Assembly (NCBI RefSeq): GCF_016907315.1
Contig: NZ_JAFBBS010000001.1
Coordinates: 2,170,001 to 2,234,000, forward strand
Source: Microbacterium esteraromaticum
GTDB taxonomy: Bacteria; Actinomycetota; Actinomycetes; Actinomycetales; Microbacteriaceae
Direction of reading: 5' to 3'
Length of the DNA: 64,000 bases
Within the stretch, counting starts at the first letter, position 1. Each line of letters begins with the position of its first letter. Under the pieces are notes generated by a model, which worked only from the letters and a program-made list of their open reading frames with translations, searched no databases and had not been told where the DNA came from. Positions 62,469 to 64,000 of this stretch are shown here, in pieces. A program made the position numbers and the translations under genes.

Positions 62469-63253
62469 CACGCGCTCTCCCCATCGTGACGGTGCACCGC
62501 GAGGTGCACGGCTGTGGTCTCGTCGACGAGCCGGCTGGCGACCAGGACGCGTCCGTCGGCGAGCAGACGGTGCAGTGCGCTGCGCACGACCGCATCCGCA
62601 TCCGGCTGCTCGTCGTCGGCCGCGCAGGCGCGCGCAGGCGCAGCGAGCCAGATCGCGCCGCACCCGGCGTCGGGTGCCGGCAGGGGGCGGCCCCAGTCCT
62701 GCTCCCCGAGCGCGGGCGGAGTGACGGAACGGGCGCCGGCGTACGGGTCGGCGGAGCGCTCGAGAGCCCAGTCGACGACCACCCTGTCGGTACCAGGCCG
62801 CGCATAGTAGTCGGCGACGTAGCCGATGCCCTCTGCGCCCAGTGTCGAGAAGTTGAAGTGCGCGTTGCGCGTGAGCGACGGATCGAACGTCCATCGCATG
62901 TGCCCGTGCCCCCAGCCGAGGGCCACTTCGCGCTGCGCCTGCTTGAGCATGCGTCCGACGCCGGTGCCCTGGTGAGCAGGGTCGACCACGGCGGCCTGAG
63001 AGTAATGGAACTCGGCTCCCTGCTCGTCGCGGCCCGCGAAGCCGTAGGCGAACCCGACCAGCGATCCGTCGGCGGTGTGCACGCCCACCGCCGAGCCGCC
63101 GTTGCGCACGAGCGCGCTCAGCAGGTTGGTGTTCAGCTGCAGATCGGGACTGTCGTACCCGAAGACGCGGGCGTACAGCACACCGGCCGCGTGCAGGTCG
63201 GCATGCGTGCGCAGCGTGCTGCTGTGGTACCGCGGCTCCGATGCCTCGTGCAT
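62468..63253 (-). CDS. GNAT acyltransferase, COG3375-like (candidate D-amino-acid N-succinyltransferase)
   Basis: The 261-residue protein has the acyl-CoA loop VVDPAHQGTGVGRMLK (~residues 92-107) and the distinctive MRWTFDPSLTRNAHFNFSTLGA and VADYYA segments of the COG3375 GNAT group. In Geobacillus kaustophilus a GNAT of this kind N-succinylates D-amino acids as the first step of D-to-L conversion with an NSAR and an M20 desuccinylase. Start ATG 63253 has AGGA upstream; the longer frame crosses the divergent promoter and M20 gene and was rejected. It leads the minus-strand operon. Confidence 0.82.
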   Translation of the reverse strand: MHEASEPRYHSSTLRTHADLHAAGVLYARVFGYDSPDLQLNTNLLSALVRNGGSAVGVHTADGSLVGFAYGFAGRDEQGAEFHYSQAAVVDPAHQGTGVGRMLKQAQREVALGWGHGHMRWTFDPSLTRNAHFNFSTLGAEGIGYVADYYARPGTDRVVVDWALERSADPYAGARSVTPPALGEQDWGRPLPAPDAGCGAIWLAAPARACAADDEQPDADAVVRSALHRLLADGRVLVASRLVDETTAVHLAVHRHDGESA

Positions 63254-63367
63254 GATACGAATCCTATATTTCGATTGTGGACGCTTCGATGCTAGAAGAT
63301 ATCTGACTTGAATGGCAGGATCAATCCACAGATATGTTTCGTAACTGCACTCATTGAAGGAGCGGAC
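63254..63367. promoter_or_regulatory. Divergent promoter region of the GNAT operon and M20 gene
   Basis: This 114-bp gap is clearly AT-richer than its surroundings. On the plus strand CTTGAA, 18 bases and GATATG form a plausible promoter for the M20 gene. TGTGGA and TCCACA occur as inverted half-sites about 50 bp apart, and AGATATCT is a small palindrome. No full operator is defined. Confidence 0.5.
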
Positions 63368-64000
63368 ATGACCAAGCCCTGGGCGAGCGACGCCGATCTC
63401 GTCCTCGAGCGCATCGCGCACCTGGTCTCCATCGAGTCGCCGTCGTTCGACGTGCCCGCGAGCCGCGACATCGCCGGCGACCTCGCCGGCTGGTGGACGG
63501 ACGCCGGCGCCGAAGTGCGCCTCGTGACGACCGAGAGCGGAGTGCACCTCGTCGCAGAGCTCGCCGGCGAGGGTGAACCGCTGCTGCTCGTGGGCCACAC
63601 CGACACCGTCTGGCCGCGCGGCGCGCTCAGGGGAGATGTGCCGTGGGCCATCGACGGTGACACTCTGCGCGGCCCTGGCGTGTACGACATGAAGAGCGGG
63701 CTCGTCGTGATGCTCGCCGCCGCCGAGCGGCTGCGCGATCGTCCGCGACGAGCGGTTCGCGCTGTGCTGGTGTGCGACGAGGAGGTCGGCTCCCCCTCGG
63801 CGCAGGACCTGCTGCGCGACTGCGCCACGGGGGTCTCCGGGGTGATCGGGTTCGAGTCCCCGCATCCCGACGGCGCGCTGAAGGTCGGCCGCCGCGGCAG
63901 CACTCGGATCAGGCTGTCGATCGCGGGGCGCGCCGCGCACGCCGCTCTCGACCCCGGCGCGGGCGTCTCGGCGATCGACGAGCTCGTCGATCAGCTCGTC
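63368..64000 (+). CDS. M20-family metallopeptidase/deacylase, N-terminal part (continues past window)
   Basis: The 211 visible residues are open to the window end. Zinc-ligand motifs of the CPG2-like M20 group are present: LVGHTDTVWP, GPGVYDMKSG and the catalytic-Glu CDEEVGS. M20 enzymes include N-succinyl-amino-acid desuccinylases and carboxypeptidases. It is divergent from the GNAT-racemase operon and probably performs the final L-specific deacylation there. GAAGGAG precedes ATG 63368. Confidence 0.9.
   Translation, partial: MTKPWASDADLVLERIAHLVSIESPSFDVPASRDIAGDLAGWWTDAGAEVRLVTTESGVHLVAELAGEGEPLLLVGHTDTVWPRGALRGDVPWAIDGDTLRGPGVYDMKSGLVVMLAAAERLRDRPRRAVRAVLVCDEEVGSPSAQDLLRDCATGVSGVIGFESPHPDGALKVGRRGSTRIRLSIAGRAAHAALDPGAGVSAIDELVDQLV

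Overview
The window is about 70% G+C. It has actinobacterial hallmarks: TANNNT -10 boxes directly before start codons, a mycoredoxin-like glutaredoxin, DUF3180 and DUF6458 proteins, and the tilS-hpt-ftsH-folEPBK order. Gene content and protein style suggest Microbacteriaceae, most likely Microbacterium or a close relative (inference; no marker gene was compared). Both ends cut through genes.

Region 1 (1-25138) is one large type VII secretion (T7SS, Esx/WXG100) locus. A tightly overlapping plus-strand operon encodes a fibronectin-III surface protein (end only), MoxR ATPase, DUF58 protein, transglutaminase-like membrane protein, RDD-FHA protein, PP2C phosphatase, FHA protein, Ser/Thr kinase, a second RDD-FHA protein and an EssC/EccC-type motor with an N-terminal FHA domain. 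Cargo follows: a WXG100-like gene, a CpnT-like targeting protein, a nuclease-like toxin, a probable immunity protein, a small SPOR-like protein and a solute-binding lipoprotein. A second, identical WXG100-like gene comes next, then a small YxxxD partner, a DUF1023 hydrolase with an adjacent lipoprotein, and an FHA-like/HTH regulator. Three promoters share an 18-bp palindrome at an identical distance from the -10 box, which suggests a dedicated regulon.

Region 2 (25182-40162) is mixed housekeeping and accessory genes: degenerate resolvase, malate dehydrogenase, zinc metallopeptidase, aldehyde dehydrogenase, mycoredoxin, GT2-GtrA transferase, MarR, LtrA, oxidoreductases, dGTPase and acyltransferase. 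A tRNA cluster (Glu, Asp, Phe; minus strand) follows at 40452-40766.

Region 3 (40998-46276) has an M23 murein hydrolase, inorganic pyrophosphatase, and a LysR / MHS transporter / 3-hydroxybutyrate dehydrogenase group. Region 4 (46300-57143) is the conserved tilS ... hpt-ftsH-folE-folP-folB-folK-DUF3180-PH-PH run. It is interrupted after tilS by a DoxX/TetR pair with a clear operator and by a DUF937 protein with 66-bp tandem repeats.

Region 5 (57183-64000) is a minus-strand operon (GNAT acyltransferase, SIS-domain protein, N-succinylamino-acid-racemase-type enolase, M19 dipeptidase fused to a glutamine amidotransferase, S12 serine hydrolase) with a divergent M20 peptidase. Together these look like a D-peptide/D-amino-acid salvage pathway that turns D- into L-amino acids through N-succinyl intermediates.
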